Shown here piece by piece: positions 26,958-35,921 of a stretch of DNA of 64,000 bases (positions within the stretch are counted from its first letter, which is position 1; each line of letters begins with the position of its first letter). The stretch is from Panacagrimonas sp041603235 (GTDB lineage: Bacteria; Pseudomonadota; Gammaproteobacteria; Nevskiales; Nevskiaceae), in contig JBFIES010000007.1 in NCBI GenBank assembly GCA_041603235.1, positions 177,381 through 241,380 of the forward strand, written 5' to 3'. Made by a program: the position numbers and the translations under genes. Below the pieces are notes generated by a model. That model was not told the origin of the DNA, made no database searches, and worked only from the letters and a program-made list of their open reading frames with translations.

Positions 26958-28169
26958 TTAAAGGCCGAGACTGAGCCAGGGCAGCAGGCTGCCGGCAGAC
27001 AGCACCGTATCACCCCTGGGGACTCGCACGATGGCATCCGCGCGCGCCAGATTACTGAGCATGTGCGACGCTTGACCGGTCTGGGGATGCAGACCCATCA
27101 CGCCATTGGCATCAATTTCAGTACGCACGCGCACCCAGCATTCTCGTGCAGCATCTGGTTTCACGCTGCCGCGCAGCACCCCCATCCTGATGGCGGGTCC
27201 TGGTTCTGCCTGTGCTTCCATGGTGTCTAGGGCGCGGCGTACAAAGCTGGCCAGATTGACCAGCACCGAACCGGGATTGCCCGGCAAGCCCATCAGGAGG
27301 CAGTGATTTTTCTGGGCAACATACAAGGGCTTTCCCGGCTTCTGAGCCACTTTCCACAGTATGCGACGGGCACCGAGCTTCTCGGCCTCGGGGGCAATCA
27401 GATCGCGATCACCCACCGAAACACCGCCACTGGTGAGCACCAGATCCGACTCTGAGAACGCACGGTCGAGCGAATGGCTCACGGCGCGTTCATCGTCAGC
27501 CAGTGCCTCCACGCTCACGTCTGAATAGCCGCTGCGTTGCAACCAGGCTGAAATCAGCGGTCCGTTGGCGTTATAGACCTCACCGGGCCGAAGTGGCCGA
27601 CCCGCCTCAATGACTTCATCTCCACTGACCAGCACGCGAATACGCGGCGCACGGCGAACCTTCACCGTCGCGACACCCGCCATGCCGAGCATCGCCAGAT
27701 GACCTGCATTGAGCCGCCGCCCCGGATCAATCAAATGCGCGCCCTTACTAAGTTCTTCACCCTGCCTGCGAAGGTCATGACCAACAGGAATATTGCGATC
27801 GATCACCACGTGTGCATCGTCGCGCTGCACCCACTCCTGTCGGACCACGGCGTTGGCACCGCTGGGAATGATGCCGCCGGTATAAATCCGGCAGGCATGC
27901 CCCGCCTCCAGGACCGGCACCGAATCATGTGCACCCGCTGCAATGGTCTGCGCCAGCGGTAGTCGCGCGGGCATGCGCGTCGTGTCCGCCGCATTAAGGG
28001 CGTAGCCGTCCATCGCACTCTGGTCAAAAGGCGGCAGGTCACACTGGGCCGTCAGGGGCGCAGCCGTCACCCGGTTCAAGGAATGCGCAAGCTCAAGCGC
28101 GACCTCCGGCAGCTTTGGACAGGCTTGTTCGATCAGGGCATACGCCTGATCAATCTCCACCAGACTCAC
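26958..28169 (-). CDS. moeA: molybdopterin molybdenumtransferase
   Basis: A 403-residue MoeA that inserts molybdenum into adenylylated molybdopterin. Seen are LPPFDQSAMDGYAL, AGHACRIYTGGIIPSGANAVVRQE, RRQGEELSKGAHLI, VLVSGDEVIEAGRPLRPGEVYNANGP and SGGVSVGDRDL, plus LMGLPGNPGSVLVNL. It closes the cofactor series that serves the nitrate reductase upstream. The start overlaps the moaCB stop by 4 bases. Confidence 0.95.
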   Translation of the reverse strand: MSLVEIDQAYALIEQACPKLPEVALELAHSLNRVTAAPLTAQCDLPPFDQSAMDGYALNAADTTRMPARLPLAQTIAAGAHDSVPVLEAGHACRIYTGGIIPSGANAVVRQEWVQRDDAHVVIDRNIPVGHDLRRQGEELSKGAHLIDPGRRLNAGHLAMLGMAGVATVKVRRAPRIRVLVSGDEVIEAGRPLRPGEVYNANGPLISAWLQRSGYSDVSVEALADDERAVSHSLDRAFSESDLVLTSGGVSVGDRDLIAPEAEKLGARRILWKVAQKPGKPLYVAQKNHCLLMGLPGNPGSVLVNLASFVRRALDTMEAQAEPGPAIRMGVLRGSVKPDAARECWVRVRTEIDANGVMGLHPQTGQASHMLSNLARADAIVRVPRGDTVLSAGSLLPWLSLGL

Positions 28170-29092
28170 TCGTAGCCGCCTTCATGGGGCCGCAGGGTGC
28201 GGCACACCTCCAGCAAATGAATCAGGCCGGGCAACACTGCCGAGAGGGTTTCTTCTGCACCGCGCCGCGAACCGGGAAACGTCGCAACAAAGCTGTTGCC
28301 GATCAGACCTGCGACGCCTCGCGACAACATGGCATAGGGCGTACGTGATTGACCGAAGCCGCGCGCCGCCTCCATGAACCCGGGCAATGGCGTCGTCAGC
28401 AGAGGTTCCACCACATCTACCGTGCAATCTCTCGGTCCCAGGCCAGTGCCGCCGACCGTAATGACGCAATCCGTTTTCTGGGCGACGAAATGCTGTACGC
28501 GTGCAGAAATCTGATCAGCCTCGTCGGGCAGCACCTCGTAGGCGCTGATCTCGAATCCGGCTTCCATCAGCCGATCACGCACCGAAGCGCCCGCTGTGTC
28601 CGGCTTCTTGCCCGCCGCCACGGTGTCAGACATGACAATGATTGCCGCGCTCATGCCCTTGGCCTGGCGCGAATACTGAGATTTGCCGCCTTTCTTTTTG
28701 ACCAGATGAATGCCGCCAATCAGCATCTGATCGGCGCGGGCATGTGCCTTGAGCATGTCATAGACCGTCAGGCCGGCAACCGATACGGCGGTCAGCGCCT
28801 CCATTTCGACACCCGTGGACGACACCGTTTCCACTTCTGCGGCAAGGGCGATCCCGTCTTCCTGCACGGTGGCGGTGACTTCGGCGCGCAGCACGCCGAT
28901 TGGATGGCAATGCGGCAGCAGGTCTGGAGTTCGCTTGACCGCCATCAGGCCGGCCAGGCGCGCGGCCTCGCGTACATCACCCTTCTGGACACTGCCCTCA
29001 CGCACGCAGGCCAGAGCCTCCGGCGGCAGCTTGACGAAGCCTTCGGCCCTTGCCGTTCGCAATGTGGTGGGCTTGAGCGTGATGTCACGCAT
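28166..29092 (-). CDS. moaCB: bifunctional MoaC-MoaB molybdenum cofactor protein
   Basis: About 308 residues in two domains. Residues 1-150 are MoaC: HCHPIGVLRAEVT, STGVEMEALTAVSVAGLTVYDMLKA and GGIHLVKKKGGKS, the pterin monophosphate-forming enzyme. Residues 155-300 are MoaB/MogA-like: IIVMSDTVAAGKKPDTAG, VITVGGTGLGPRDCTVDVVEPLL and FPGSRRGAEETL, which adenylylates molybdopterin. Start ATG 29092, with AAGGAG just upstream, overlaps the moaE stop by 8 bases; a longer frame to 29197 lies inside moaE. Such fusions are known and couple an early and a late step. Confidence 0.93.
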   Translation of the reverse strand: MRDITLKPTTLRTARAEGFVKLPPEALACVREGSVQKGDVREAARLAGLMAVKRTPDLLPHCHPIGVLRAEVTATVQEDGIALAAEVETVSSTGVEMEALTAVSVAGLTVYDMLKAHARADQMLIGGIHLVKKKGGKSQYSRQAKGMSAAIIVMSDTVAAGKKPDTAGASVRDRLMEAGFEISAYEVLPDEADQISARVQHFVAQKTDCVITVGGTGLGPRDCTVDVVEPLLTTPLPGFMEAARGFGQSRTPYAMLSRGVAGLIGNSFVATFPGSRRGAEETLSAVLPGLIHLLEVCRTLRPHEGGYE

Positions 29093-29555
29093 CGTAGGTT
29101 TCTCCTTCCGGCGCGATGCAGCAGCCCTCGACGAAGGTGCTGCTGCCATCCGGATAAAACTCCTCTTTCCAGATTGGCGCGCGATGCTTGGTGGCATCCA
29201 CGGCGTAGCGCAGCGCGGCGAACGCCTCGGCGCGGTGGGCCGAGCGCACTACAGCAATGATGGCCGTCTCGCCTATGCCCAGACGACCAATGCGATGCTG
29301 CACGCGGCACACCGGCACATCAAATTTCTGTCGGGTCTCGGCTTCCACATCACAGACAATTTTTTCCGCCAGCGGAATATGCGAGGTGTATTCAAGGCCG
29401 GTAACGGCCTTGCCTTCATGATGATCGCGGACAGTGCCGCAAAAAATAGCGAGTGCGCCGCAATCGGCACGCTCGGTGTCGGCCAGCAATAAATCCAGTG
29501 ACAAGGCCTGCGATTGAATCCTTGCCGCTTCAAGTTCGGGTGTGTCCTGCCCCAT
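29085..29555 (-). CDS. moaE: molybdopterin synthase catalytic subunit
   Basis: About 156 residues. Seen are GALAIFCGTVRDHHEGKAVTGLEYTSH, VCRVQHRIGRLGIGETAIIAVVRSAHRAEAF and TKHRAPIWKEEFYPDG, the conserved MoaE core with the catalytic Lys in APIWKKE-like sequence. It adds sulfur from MoaD to cyclic pyranopterin. Start ATG 29555 has AAAGGA upstream; the frame extends to 29615 without support. The partner MoaD is the next gene upstream. Confidence 0.93.
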   Translation of the reverse strand: MGQDTPELEAARIQSQALSLDLLLADTERADCGALAIFCGTVRDHHEGKAVTGLEYTSHIPLAEKIVCDVEAETRQKFDVPVCRVQHRIGRLGIGETAIIAVVRSAHRAEAFAALRYAVDATKHRAPIWKEEFYPDGSSTFVEGCCIAPEGETYDA

Positions 29556-29625
29556 GAAATTGAGTCCTTTTCGTGTGCCATGCCTGATCAGCACTGCCGC
29601 TAGGGCTGTCGCCAATCAGGTGATT

Positions 29626-29868
29626 TCAGCCGCCGCTAACCGGCGGCAATGCGGCAAGCTGATCGCCATCTTGCAGCGTATGTGTCAAGGGAACGATGTC
29701 AGTCCCGATGGAAAAGGCGCACTGCTCCACGCAGTGACAGATGCTGGCGTCCTGCGCCAGAACGCGCATCAGATCCGCAACTGTCGCGTCTTCCTCCACG
29801 ACGACTTCCCGTCTTGTTTCCCCGGCGAGGCGCGCCAGCGCGCCCCAGAATTGCACTTCAATTTTCAT
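29626..29868 (-). CDS. moaD: molybdopterin synthase sulfur carrier subunit
   Basis: An 80-residue ubiquitin-fold protein ending in the required Gly-Gly (LAALPPVSGG), which is thiocarboxylated. The N-terminus KIEVQFWGALARLAGETRREV is the standard first beta strand and helix. Residues 40-55 carry an unusual pair of cysteines (SICHCVEQC). It lies between moaE and moaA. Confidence 0.9.
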   Translation of the reverse strand: MKIEVQFWGALARLAGETRREVVVEEDATVADLMRVLAQDASICHCVEQCAFSIGTDIVPLTHTLQDGDQLAALPPVSGG

Positions 29869-29922
29869 GAATAGCGGAGCGTTGCTTCATGGTTGCCAAT
29901 GAGAAAATTTGCACGCACTGCA

Positions 29923-30930
29923 TCAGCCGCCAAGGTGATGCATCGTGATGGGCCGCTCCACGTAGCCAGGGCGCAGGGCATACCCGGCTTCCTTGTGCCA
30001 GACGTGCTGGCGCACCCGTGCGGCGAGTTCTTCATCCGGCGCCCCATTGCGCAGTGGCGTTTTCAGATCGTGGCCCTGCTCCGAGAACAGGCAGGAGTAC
30101 AGCGCGCCCGTTGCTGACAAGCGGATCCGATCGCAACTGGCGCAGAACGGCCGCGAAATGGTCGGGATGATGCCCAGCTGATACTTTCCGTCCAACTGGA
30201 AATACTGCGCAGGCTCAGCAGTGCGTGGAAGCTCATTGACCGAGAACTCTGTCCTCAGGCTGTCCACGATTTCATCCTGACGAATCACTTTTTCCTCGCT
30301 CCAGAAACCACGCCCGTCCAACGGCATGAATTCGATGAAACGCAGTGACATGTCTTCCTGCTTTGCCCAGCGAACCAGCGGCAGGACTTCATCGTCGTTG
30401 TAGCCGCGAATGACCACGGCGTTGAGCTTGGTTTTCAGCCCCGCCTGACGCGCTGCGGACAAGCCTTCTAACACAGGCTCGACCCGTCCATTGGTCATTT
30501 GCTTGAAACGCTCGGGTGTGATGCTGTCGATACTGACATTGATATCGTCGAGGCCGGCGTCACGCAGATCCTGCGCCACCGGAGCCAGACGCACCGCATT
30601 GCTGGTCATGGCAATGCGCTCCAATCCCAGAGAACGCAGCTCGTTAAGCTCGGACACAATTTCGATGACATCGCGCCTCAGCAGCGGCTCCCCGCCGGTC
30701 AGTCGAATTTCGCGAATGCCGAGTTCGCTTACGAACAGACGAACCATCCTTACCAGTTCATCGCGCCGCAGAATCTGCTCTCTGGGCAGCCATTTGGGAT
30801 GTTCCGGCATGCAGTACAAACATTGCAGGTTGCAGCGATCGGTAAGGGATACGCGCAGTTTGCGTTTGGTGCGCCCGCGAGCATCGCTGAGCGTACCGAA
30901 TTGCGGTGGCTGGACAAGTGGCTGGTTCAC
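29923..30930 (-). CDS. moaA: GTP 3',8-cyclase (radical SAM)
   Basis: A 335-residue enzyme of the first step of molybdenum cofactor synthesis. DRCNLQCLYCMP (Cys33, 37, 40) binds the SAM [4Fe-4S] cluster; the C-terminal cluster ligands are in CASCDRIRLSATGALYSC. GGEPLLRRDV is the SAM-side GGEP motif, and the protein ends in Gly-Gly as required for activity. Located between mobA and moaD, 4 bases after mobA. Confidence 0.96.
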   Translation of the reverse strand: MNQPLVQPPQFGTLSDARGRTKRKLRVSLTDRCNLQCLYCMPEHPKWLPREQILRRDELVRMVRLFVSELGIREIRLTGGEPLLRRDVIEIVSELNELRSLGLERIAMTSNAVRLAPVAQDLRDAGLDDINVSIDSITPERFKQMTNGRVEPVLEGLSAARQAGLKTKLNAVVIRGYNDDEVLPLVRWAKQEDMSLRFIEFMPLDGRGFWSEEKVIRQDEIVDSLRTEFSVNELPRTAEPAQYFQLDGKYQLGIIPTISRPFCASCDRIRLSATGALYSCLFSEQGHDLKTPLRNGAPDEELAARVRQHVWHKEAGYALRPGYVERPITMHHLGG

Positions 30931-30934
30931 CGGC

Positions 30935-31516
30935 CTATCTTAACGCTCTCAGGTCCGCAGGCGTATTGATGTTGTCTGGAGCACGGCCTTGAACCTCCAC
31001 CCACTTGTGCCGCGTGAACCATCGGCGCGGGGCACGTTCCCCGCTTTCAAAACACGCACGTGCGTCGGCGGCCAGATTCGTGCGCATCAGACAAATCGTG
31101 GGATGAATGCCATCGACATCGGCCAGCACCGCGATATCGGCGCCAGTCGCCTCGACGCGCTGCAGAAACCGGGCAACCAAATCTGCCGGAACCTCCAGCG
31201 CGTCGCAGGGCACACAGACCAGCCACGGCTGACTTGCCTGCTCAAGCAAGCGAACCATGCCTGCCAAGGGGCCCTGATAGTCATCGGCCGTGTCATCGGT
31301 GAATACCGGGTATCCGAGCCCGCGGTAGCGCTCTAGGTTCCGATTGGCCGAAACAAGGACTTCAGAAACCTGGGGGCGAACGGCATCCAGCGTCCGTTCG
31401 ATCAGCGAGCGCCCCCGATGCTCAATCCACCCCTTGTCCTGCCCGCCCATGCGCGTGGCAGCGCCGCCGGCAAGAATGCCAGCGCTCACTGCTCTCACGG
31501 ATACGGGCCTGCTCAT
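30935..31516 (-). CDS. mobA: molybdenum cofactor guanylyltransferase
   Basis: A 193-residue enzyme that attaches GMP to the cofactor to give the bis-MGD form used by NasA. GILAGGAATRMGGQDKGW (about 13-30) is the GTP site; TDDTADDYQGPLAGM and VCVPCDALEVP match MobA. Its position directly between nasA and moaA shows that cofactor synthesis is transcribed with the enzyme that needs it. Confidence 0.92.
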   Translation of the reverse strand: MSRPVSVRAVSAGILAGGAATRMGGQDKGWIEHRGRSLIERTLDAVRPQVSEVLVSANRNLERYRGLGYPVFTDDTADDYQGPLAGMVRLLEQASQPWLVCVPCDALEVPADLVARFLQRVEATGADIAVLADVDGIHPTICLMRTNLAADARACFESGERAPRRWFTRHKWVEVQGRAPDNINTPADLRALR

Positions 31517-31560
31517 CTCCCAAGATTAACGCGAGAAGCCGCCTGCAGCAGTTTCTGGCC

Positions 31561-34290
31561 TCAGGCCGGTGCCAGAGTCTGTGCAATCAGCGCTTTCAGC
31601 TCAGGCACGCAAGATCCGCAATTGGTGCCGCACTTGAGCTTCCTGCCCAGCGCAGACGGAGTATGGCAGCCCTGTTCGATGGCCTTTTCAATGGTCTTCT
31701 GTCCGACGCCGAAGCACGAGCAAACCGTCGCACCTGTGTCTTCACCCGGCGAAAAGGGTTCGCCAACCAGGAGCGCCATGCGGTCCACGTCCTCGAGGCT
31801 GGACTTTCCGAACAGACCGGAGAGCCATGCTCGGGAAGGCAGATCCTGACGCGGTGAGACGAAAATGCAGGCCTCGATACGGTCCTCCACCACCAGTGCA
31901 GCGCGATAAATACCGGCGCTCTGATCTTCGTACTCCAGCCAGTCCACAGCTGCATCATCGGCGGCGACACCCAGTTGCGCCCTCGCCCACTGAGGCCAGG
32001 GTTTGTCGATGCGACGTCCGGCCAACTCGTAGCGTGCGAAGTCCTCGCCGGTTATGCGGGTCCACCAGGCTGCTTCTGTCATGGGCAGGCGGCTGCGACT
32101 GAAAGCAAAGCCATACCAGGACACAAGAAATGGCTCGACCTGAACTGGTGTGTGCTTGAATTCCGGCTCGCCCGACACCGGGTCGACCACCGGATTGACC
32201 AGCGCCCCGACCCGGGCATCGGAAGCGAACTGTCCATTCCAGTGAATCGGCACGAACACGTTCTTGCGCGACATCTGGCCAGACAGGCTGACCCGCACCA
32301 CGCAACTGCCCCAGCGCGATCGCAGCCGCGCCAGTTCGCCCTCACGCACGCCACAGATGAGTGCGTCGTGCGGATGCATGTCCACGAAAGGCTCAGAGAC
32401 GTGCGTGGCCAGCTTGGGCGCAAGGCCAGTGCGCGTCATGGTGTGCCAATGATCACGGACACGGCCAGTGTTCAGCACAAAGGGAAAGTCATCACCGATC
32501 GCATGCTGGGGCAGACGCGGCGTGGTCGGCACGAAACAGCCTCGCTGATCAGCAGTCTGGAAACGCCCGTCGCTGAAGGGTGCGAGGGACATGCCCGCTG
32601 CTGAGCCCTTGCCCGCGGCGGGTACCGGCCAGCGAATAGGCTGCAGATCATCAAAATCGGTGCGATCCAAACCGACCAGACCGTCCAGATTCAGATATCG
32701 CGGCAGTGCATCCTCAGGACCGTTCTGATGGGCGGTGAGCCGCGCGTGCTCGTCAAAAATTTCATGCACAGATTCGTATGCAAAATGCTCCGCAAAGCCC
32801 ATTCGGCACGCGACCTGGGACAGCGCCCACCAATCCGGCCTGGCTTCCCCGATGGCGGGCAGGAATGCGCGTTGCCGGGAGATACAACGCTCGGAGTTGG
32901 TGACCGTGCCGTCTTTCTCGCCCCAACCCTGCGCTGGTAGCAACACATGGGCAAATTCGCTGGTATCGGTGCGGGCCATCACATCAGAGACCACCACCAG
33001 CTCGCACTTGCCAAGCGCTCGCTTGATCTTGTCGGCATCGGGCAGGCTCACCACCGGGTTGGTTGCCATGATCCAGACGGCCTTGACCTTGCCCTGATCA
33101 ATGGCGTCGAACAGATCCACCGCTTTCAGGCCCGGTTTGTCTGCAATGACGGGACTGCGCCAGAAGCCCTGCACCAGATCACGATGCGCAGCCTTATCCA
33201 GATCCATATGCGCCGCCAGCATGTTGGACAAGCCGCCCACTTCGCGACCGCCCATGGCGTTGGGTTGCCCGGTAATGGAAAACGGGCCCGCGCCAGCTTT
33301 GCCGATGCGTCCGGTGAGCAAATGACAGTTGATGATGCTGTTGACCTTGTCGGTGCCGGCGCCAGACTGATTGACCCCCATTGAAAAGGCGGTAATCACT
33401 TTCTCCGTGCGCGCGAACATCCGGTAGAACTCGGACAAAGCCGTTTCCTGCAGCTTGCACTGCGCGGCTACGGAGCGGATATCGCCGGCGGTGTTTTCCG
33501 CAATGGAGATCGTCCGCGCAAGACCCGAGGTGTGCGCCTCGACAAAGGCGGTGTCCTCGATCCCGTGCTGGTGGAGGAAGGACAACAGGCCGTTGAACAA
33601 CCACACATCGGTGCCACCGCGCACAGGGAGATGGAGATCCGCCATTTCCGTGGTAGCTGTTCGCCGCGGATCAATCACCACCAGCTTCAGTTCCGGCCGG
33701 CGTTCCTTTTCCTTGACGATGCGCTGGAACAGGATCGGATGGCACCAGGCGGTATTGGAGCCCACCAGCACAATCAGTTCAGCCTGCTCCAGGTCATCGT
33801 AGGAGACCGGAACGATGTCCTCGCCAAAGGCGCGCTTATGTCCAGCCACCGCTGAGGACATGCACAAGCGCGAATTGGTATCGATGTTGGCCGTGCCCAC
33901 AAAACCCTTGGCGAGCTTGTTGGCAACGTAGTAGTCCTCGGTCAGCAACTGGCCCGAGACATACCATGCCACCGCATCAGGGCCGTGCTCGGCAATGATT
34001 CCGGCGAAGCTTTCGGCAACATGGTCCAGTGCCTGATCCCAGGACACGCGGCGTCCTCTGGACGGCGATAAAGCCCGGCGAAATTCCGGATAGAGCAAAC
34101 GGCCGCCCGGGCCCACGGTTTCGTTGAGTGCCGAGCCCTTTACGCAGAGCTTGCCGCGGTTGGCTGGATGTTCTTCATCTCCGGAGACTTCGACAACCCC
34201 GTTGTTGATGCGAACATCCACGCCACAGCCCGTACCGCAATACGGACAGGTCGTCTTGATCAGTTTGCCCTCAGGGCTGACTCCGTCCAT
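31561..34290 (-). CDS. nasA: assimilatory nitrate reductase catalytic subunit
   Basis: A 909-residue molybdoprotein that reduces nitrate to nitrite in the cytoplasm. The N-terminal [4Fe-4S] ligands are Cys15, 18, 22 and 49 (CPYCGTGC and KLCVKG). VGTANIDTNSRLCMSSAVAG and GVNQSGAGTDKVNSIINCHLLTGRIGKAGAGPFSITGQPNAMGGREVGG are typical of the family. The C-terminal 55 residues form a BFD-like [2Fe-2S] domain (CSCFGVGQ, CGTNCGSC). Not Tat-exported. The start shares a base with the stop of the reductase gene upstream. Confidence 0.97.
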   Translation of the reverse strand: MDGVSPEGKLIKTTCPYCGTGCGVDVRINNGVVEVSGDEEHPANRGKLCVKGSALNETVGPGGRLLYPEFRRALSPSRGRRVSWDQALDHVAESFAGIIAEHGPDAVAWYVSGQLLTEDYYVANKLAKGFVGTANIDTNSRLCMSSAVAGHKRAFGEDIVPVSYDDLEQAELIVLVGSNTAWCHPILFQRIVKEKERRPELKLVVIDPRRTATTEMADLHLPVRGGTDVWLFNGLLSFLHQHGIEDTAFVEAHTSGLARTISIAENTAGDIRSVAAQCKLQETALSEFYRMFARTEKVITAFSMGVNQSGAGTDKVNSIINCHLLTGRIGKAGAGPFSITGQPNAMGGREVGGLSNMLAAHMDLDKAAHRDLVQGFWRSPVIADKPGLKAVDLFDAIDQGKVKAVWIMATNPVVSLPDADKIKRALGKCELVVVSDVMARTDTSEFAHVLLPAQGWGEKDGTVTNSERCISRQRAFLPAIGEARPDWWALSQVACRMGFAEHFAYESVHEIFDEHARLTAHQNGPEDALPRYLNLDGLVGLDRTDFDDLQPIRWPVPAAGKGSAAGMSLAPFSDGRFQTADQRGCFVPTTPRLPQHAIGDDFPFVLNTGRVRDHWHTMTRTGLAPKLATHVSEPFVDMHPHDALICGVREGELARLRSRWGSCVVRVSLSGQMSRKNVFVPIHWNGQFASDARVGALVNPVVDPVSGEPEFKHTPVQVEPFLVSWYGFAFSRSRLPMTEAAWWTRITGEDFARYELAGRRIDKPWPQWARAQLGVAADDAAVDWLEYEDQSAGIYRAALVVEDRIEACIFVSPRQDLPSRAWLSGLFGKSSLEDVDRMALLVGEPFSPGEDTGATVCSCFGVGQKTIEKAIEQGCHTPSALGRKLKCGTNCGSCVPELKALIAQTLAPA

Positions 34291-35558
34291 CAGGCTGTTT
34301 CGCTCGCAGCGAGCGGCGCGTTGTTGCGCTCGCAGAAGGTACGGCCAAACATCAGTCTGGATCGGATCGAAGCAATATCACGCCCCTGCTGGATGAGATC
34401 GAGATACCAGGGGCCGTCCGCCACGTCGCCGTACAGAACCGCACCCACCACGCGCGACCCTTTCAAGACCAGCCGCTTGTAGACCCCGCGGCGTGGATCG
34501 CGAAAGACCAGATCCTCGGTCTCCGGCCCACCAATGAAGTCACCGGCCGAGAACAGATCAATTCCTGTCACCTTGAGCTTGGTTGAGACCACCGAACCTG
34601 GATAACGGCTATGCCCCATGCCTACCAGATGTGCCGCGCACACCCTTGCCTGTTCATACAAGGGAGCGACCAGTCCATAGGTGCTCTTGCGATGCTGCAC
34701 GCACTCGCCGACGGCATACACACGCGGATCAGACAGACTTTGCAAGGTGTCGTCGACCACGATGGCCCGCTCGCAGTGCAAACCACTTTCCTGCGCGAGC
34801 GCGATGTTGGGCCGGATGCCCACCGCCATCACCACCAGATCTGCGGCAATCTCGACGCCATCCTTGAACCGCACCGCGCTGACGCGATCGGTTCCAATAA
34901 TTTCTGCGGTGTGCGCCTCCAACATAAAGCGGATACCGCGCTTCTCCAGTGCATTCCTGAGCAGGCCCGATGCCGGCTTGTCGAGTTGACGCTCCATCAG
35001 CGAATCAGTGACATGCACCACGGTGACATCCATGCCCTGCCGCATCAGGCCATTTGCCGCTTCCAACCCGAGCAAGCCGCCGCCGATGACGACAGCACTG
35101 CGATGATCCTGTGCGGCGCGCAGCATATGCTCCACGTCCTGAATATCACGGTAGGCAATGACACCCGGCAAGTCACTTCCGGGCACCGGAATCACAAATG
35201 GCCTGGACCCGGTGGCGAGCAGCAAGCGGTCGTAGGAGACTTCCAGACCCGAAGCGGCCTTGACCCGTCGACGCTGGCGATCGATCTCGATGACCGGATC
35301 ACCTGCATGCAGGGTAATGTCATTGTCGGCATACCACTGGCGCGGATGGGTGACGATCTCTTCGAACTTCTTTTCTCCGGACAACACTGGCGACAACAGA
35401 ATCCGGTTGTAGTTTCCATGCGGCTCGGAGCCGAACATGTGAATGTCATAGACATCCGGATCCAGCCGGAGAATTTCCTCGACGGCGCGCACGCCCGCCA
35501 TACCATTGCCGATCACGACCAGACGCGCACGCGCGGGAGTCTCTGTAACTGCACTCAT
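34290..35558 (-). CDS. FAD/NAD(P)-dependent reductase, NasC-like electron donor to nitrate reductase
   Basis: A 422-residue flavoprotein: FAD Rossmann motif VVIGNGMAGVRAVEEIL near residue 14, YDRLLLATGSRPFVIP, second nucleotide motif VVIGGGLLGLEAANGL near 155, and VYAVGECVQHR near 290. It resembles the N-terminal third of NirB. In Klebsiella-type systems the small subunit NasC passes electrons from NADH to NasA; position directly before nasA supports that role. No Fe-S domain is present, so the [2Fe-2S] of NasA would accept the electrons. Confidence 0.85.
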   Translation of the reverse strand: MSAVTETPARARLVVIGNGMAGVRAVEEILRLDPDVYDIHMFGSEPHGNYNRILLSPVLSGEKKFEEIVTHPRQWYADNDITLHAGDPVIEIDRQRRRVKAASGLEVSYDRLLLATGSRPFVIPVPGSDLPGVIAYRDIQDVEHMLRAAQDHRSAVVIGGGLLGLEAANGLMRQGMDVTVVHVTDSLMERQLDKPASGLLRNALEKRGIRFMLEAHTAEIIGTDRVSAVRFKDGVEIAADLVVMAVGIRPNIALAQESGLHCERAIVVDDTLQSLSDPRVYAVGECVQHRKSTYGLVAPLYEQARVCAAHLVGMGHSRYPGSVVSTKLKVTGIDLFSAGDFIGGPETEDLVFRDPRRGVYKRLVLKGSRVVGAVLYGDVADGPWYLDLIQQGRDIASIRSRLMFGRTFCERNNAPLAASETA

Positions 35559-35567
35559 TCGAATGGT

Positions 35568-35921
35568 TTATCCCGTTCGCACCAGGACAATGCCATCTTC
35601 GCTCACGCGCACCGGATGAGACTTAACCGACCATTCCTCACCTTCCACGCAGCGCCCGGTCTTGAGAACAATGTGATTCTTGTACACCGGAGAAGCGACA
35701 ACCATCTCGTTTTCCATGTCTCCCACGAGACCGCGCGAAAGCACGTTGGCTCCCGAGCGAGGATCAAAGTTATCGATGGCGTAAACACCATCTTCTTCCC
35801 CATTGGGGGTCACCAGTCTAAACACCGCAACCTGCGTCTTGCCGACCTTTGCGCACACCCCAGTGTTGGGCACGATGTCCTGCAATCCGCAGACCAGAGT
35901 CCATTTAGGCTCTACCGTCAT
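35568..35921 (-). CDS. nirD: assimilatory nitrite reductase small subunit
   Basis: A 117-residue Rieske-fold protein. YAIDNFDPRSGANVLSRGLVGD and VASPVYKNHIVLKTGRC match NirD. As usual for NirD, the Cys-His ligands of true Rieske proteins are missing, so it carries no cluster. Start overlaps the nirB stop by 4 bases. Confidence 0.94.
   Translation of the reverse strand: MTVEPKWTLVCGLQDIVPNTGVCAKVGKTQVAVFRLVTPNGEEDGVYAIDNFDPRSGANVLSRGLVGDMENEMVVASPVYKNHIVLKTGRCVEGEEWSVKSHPVRVSEDGIVLVRTG

Noticed and set aside
28349..29260. 303-codon plus-strand frame opposite moaCB and moaE
   Set aside because: Antisense to two overlapping conserved genes with clear catalytic motifs.
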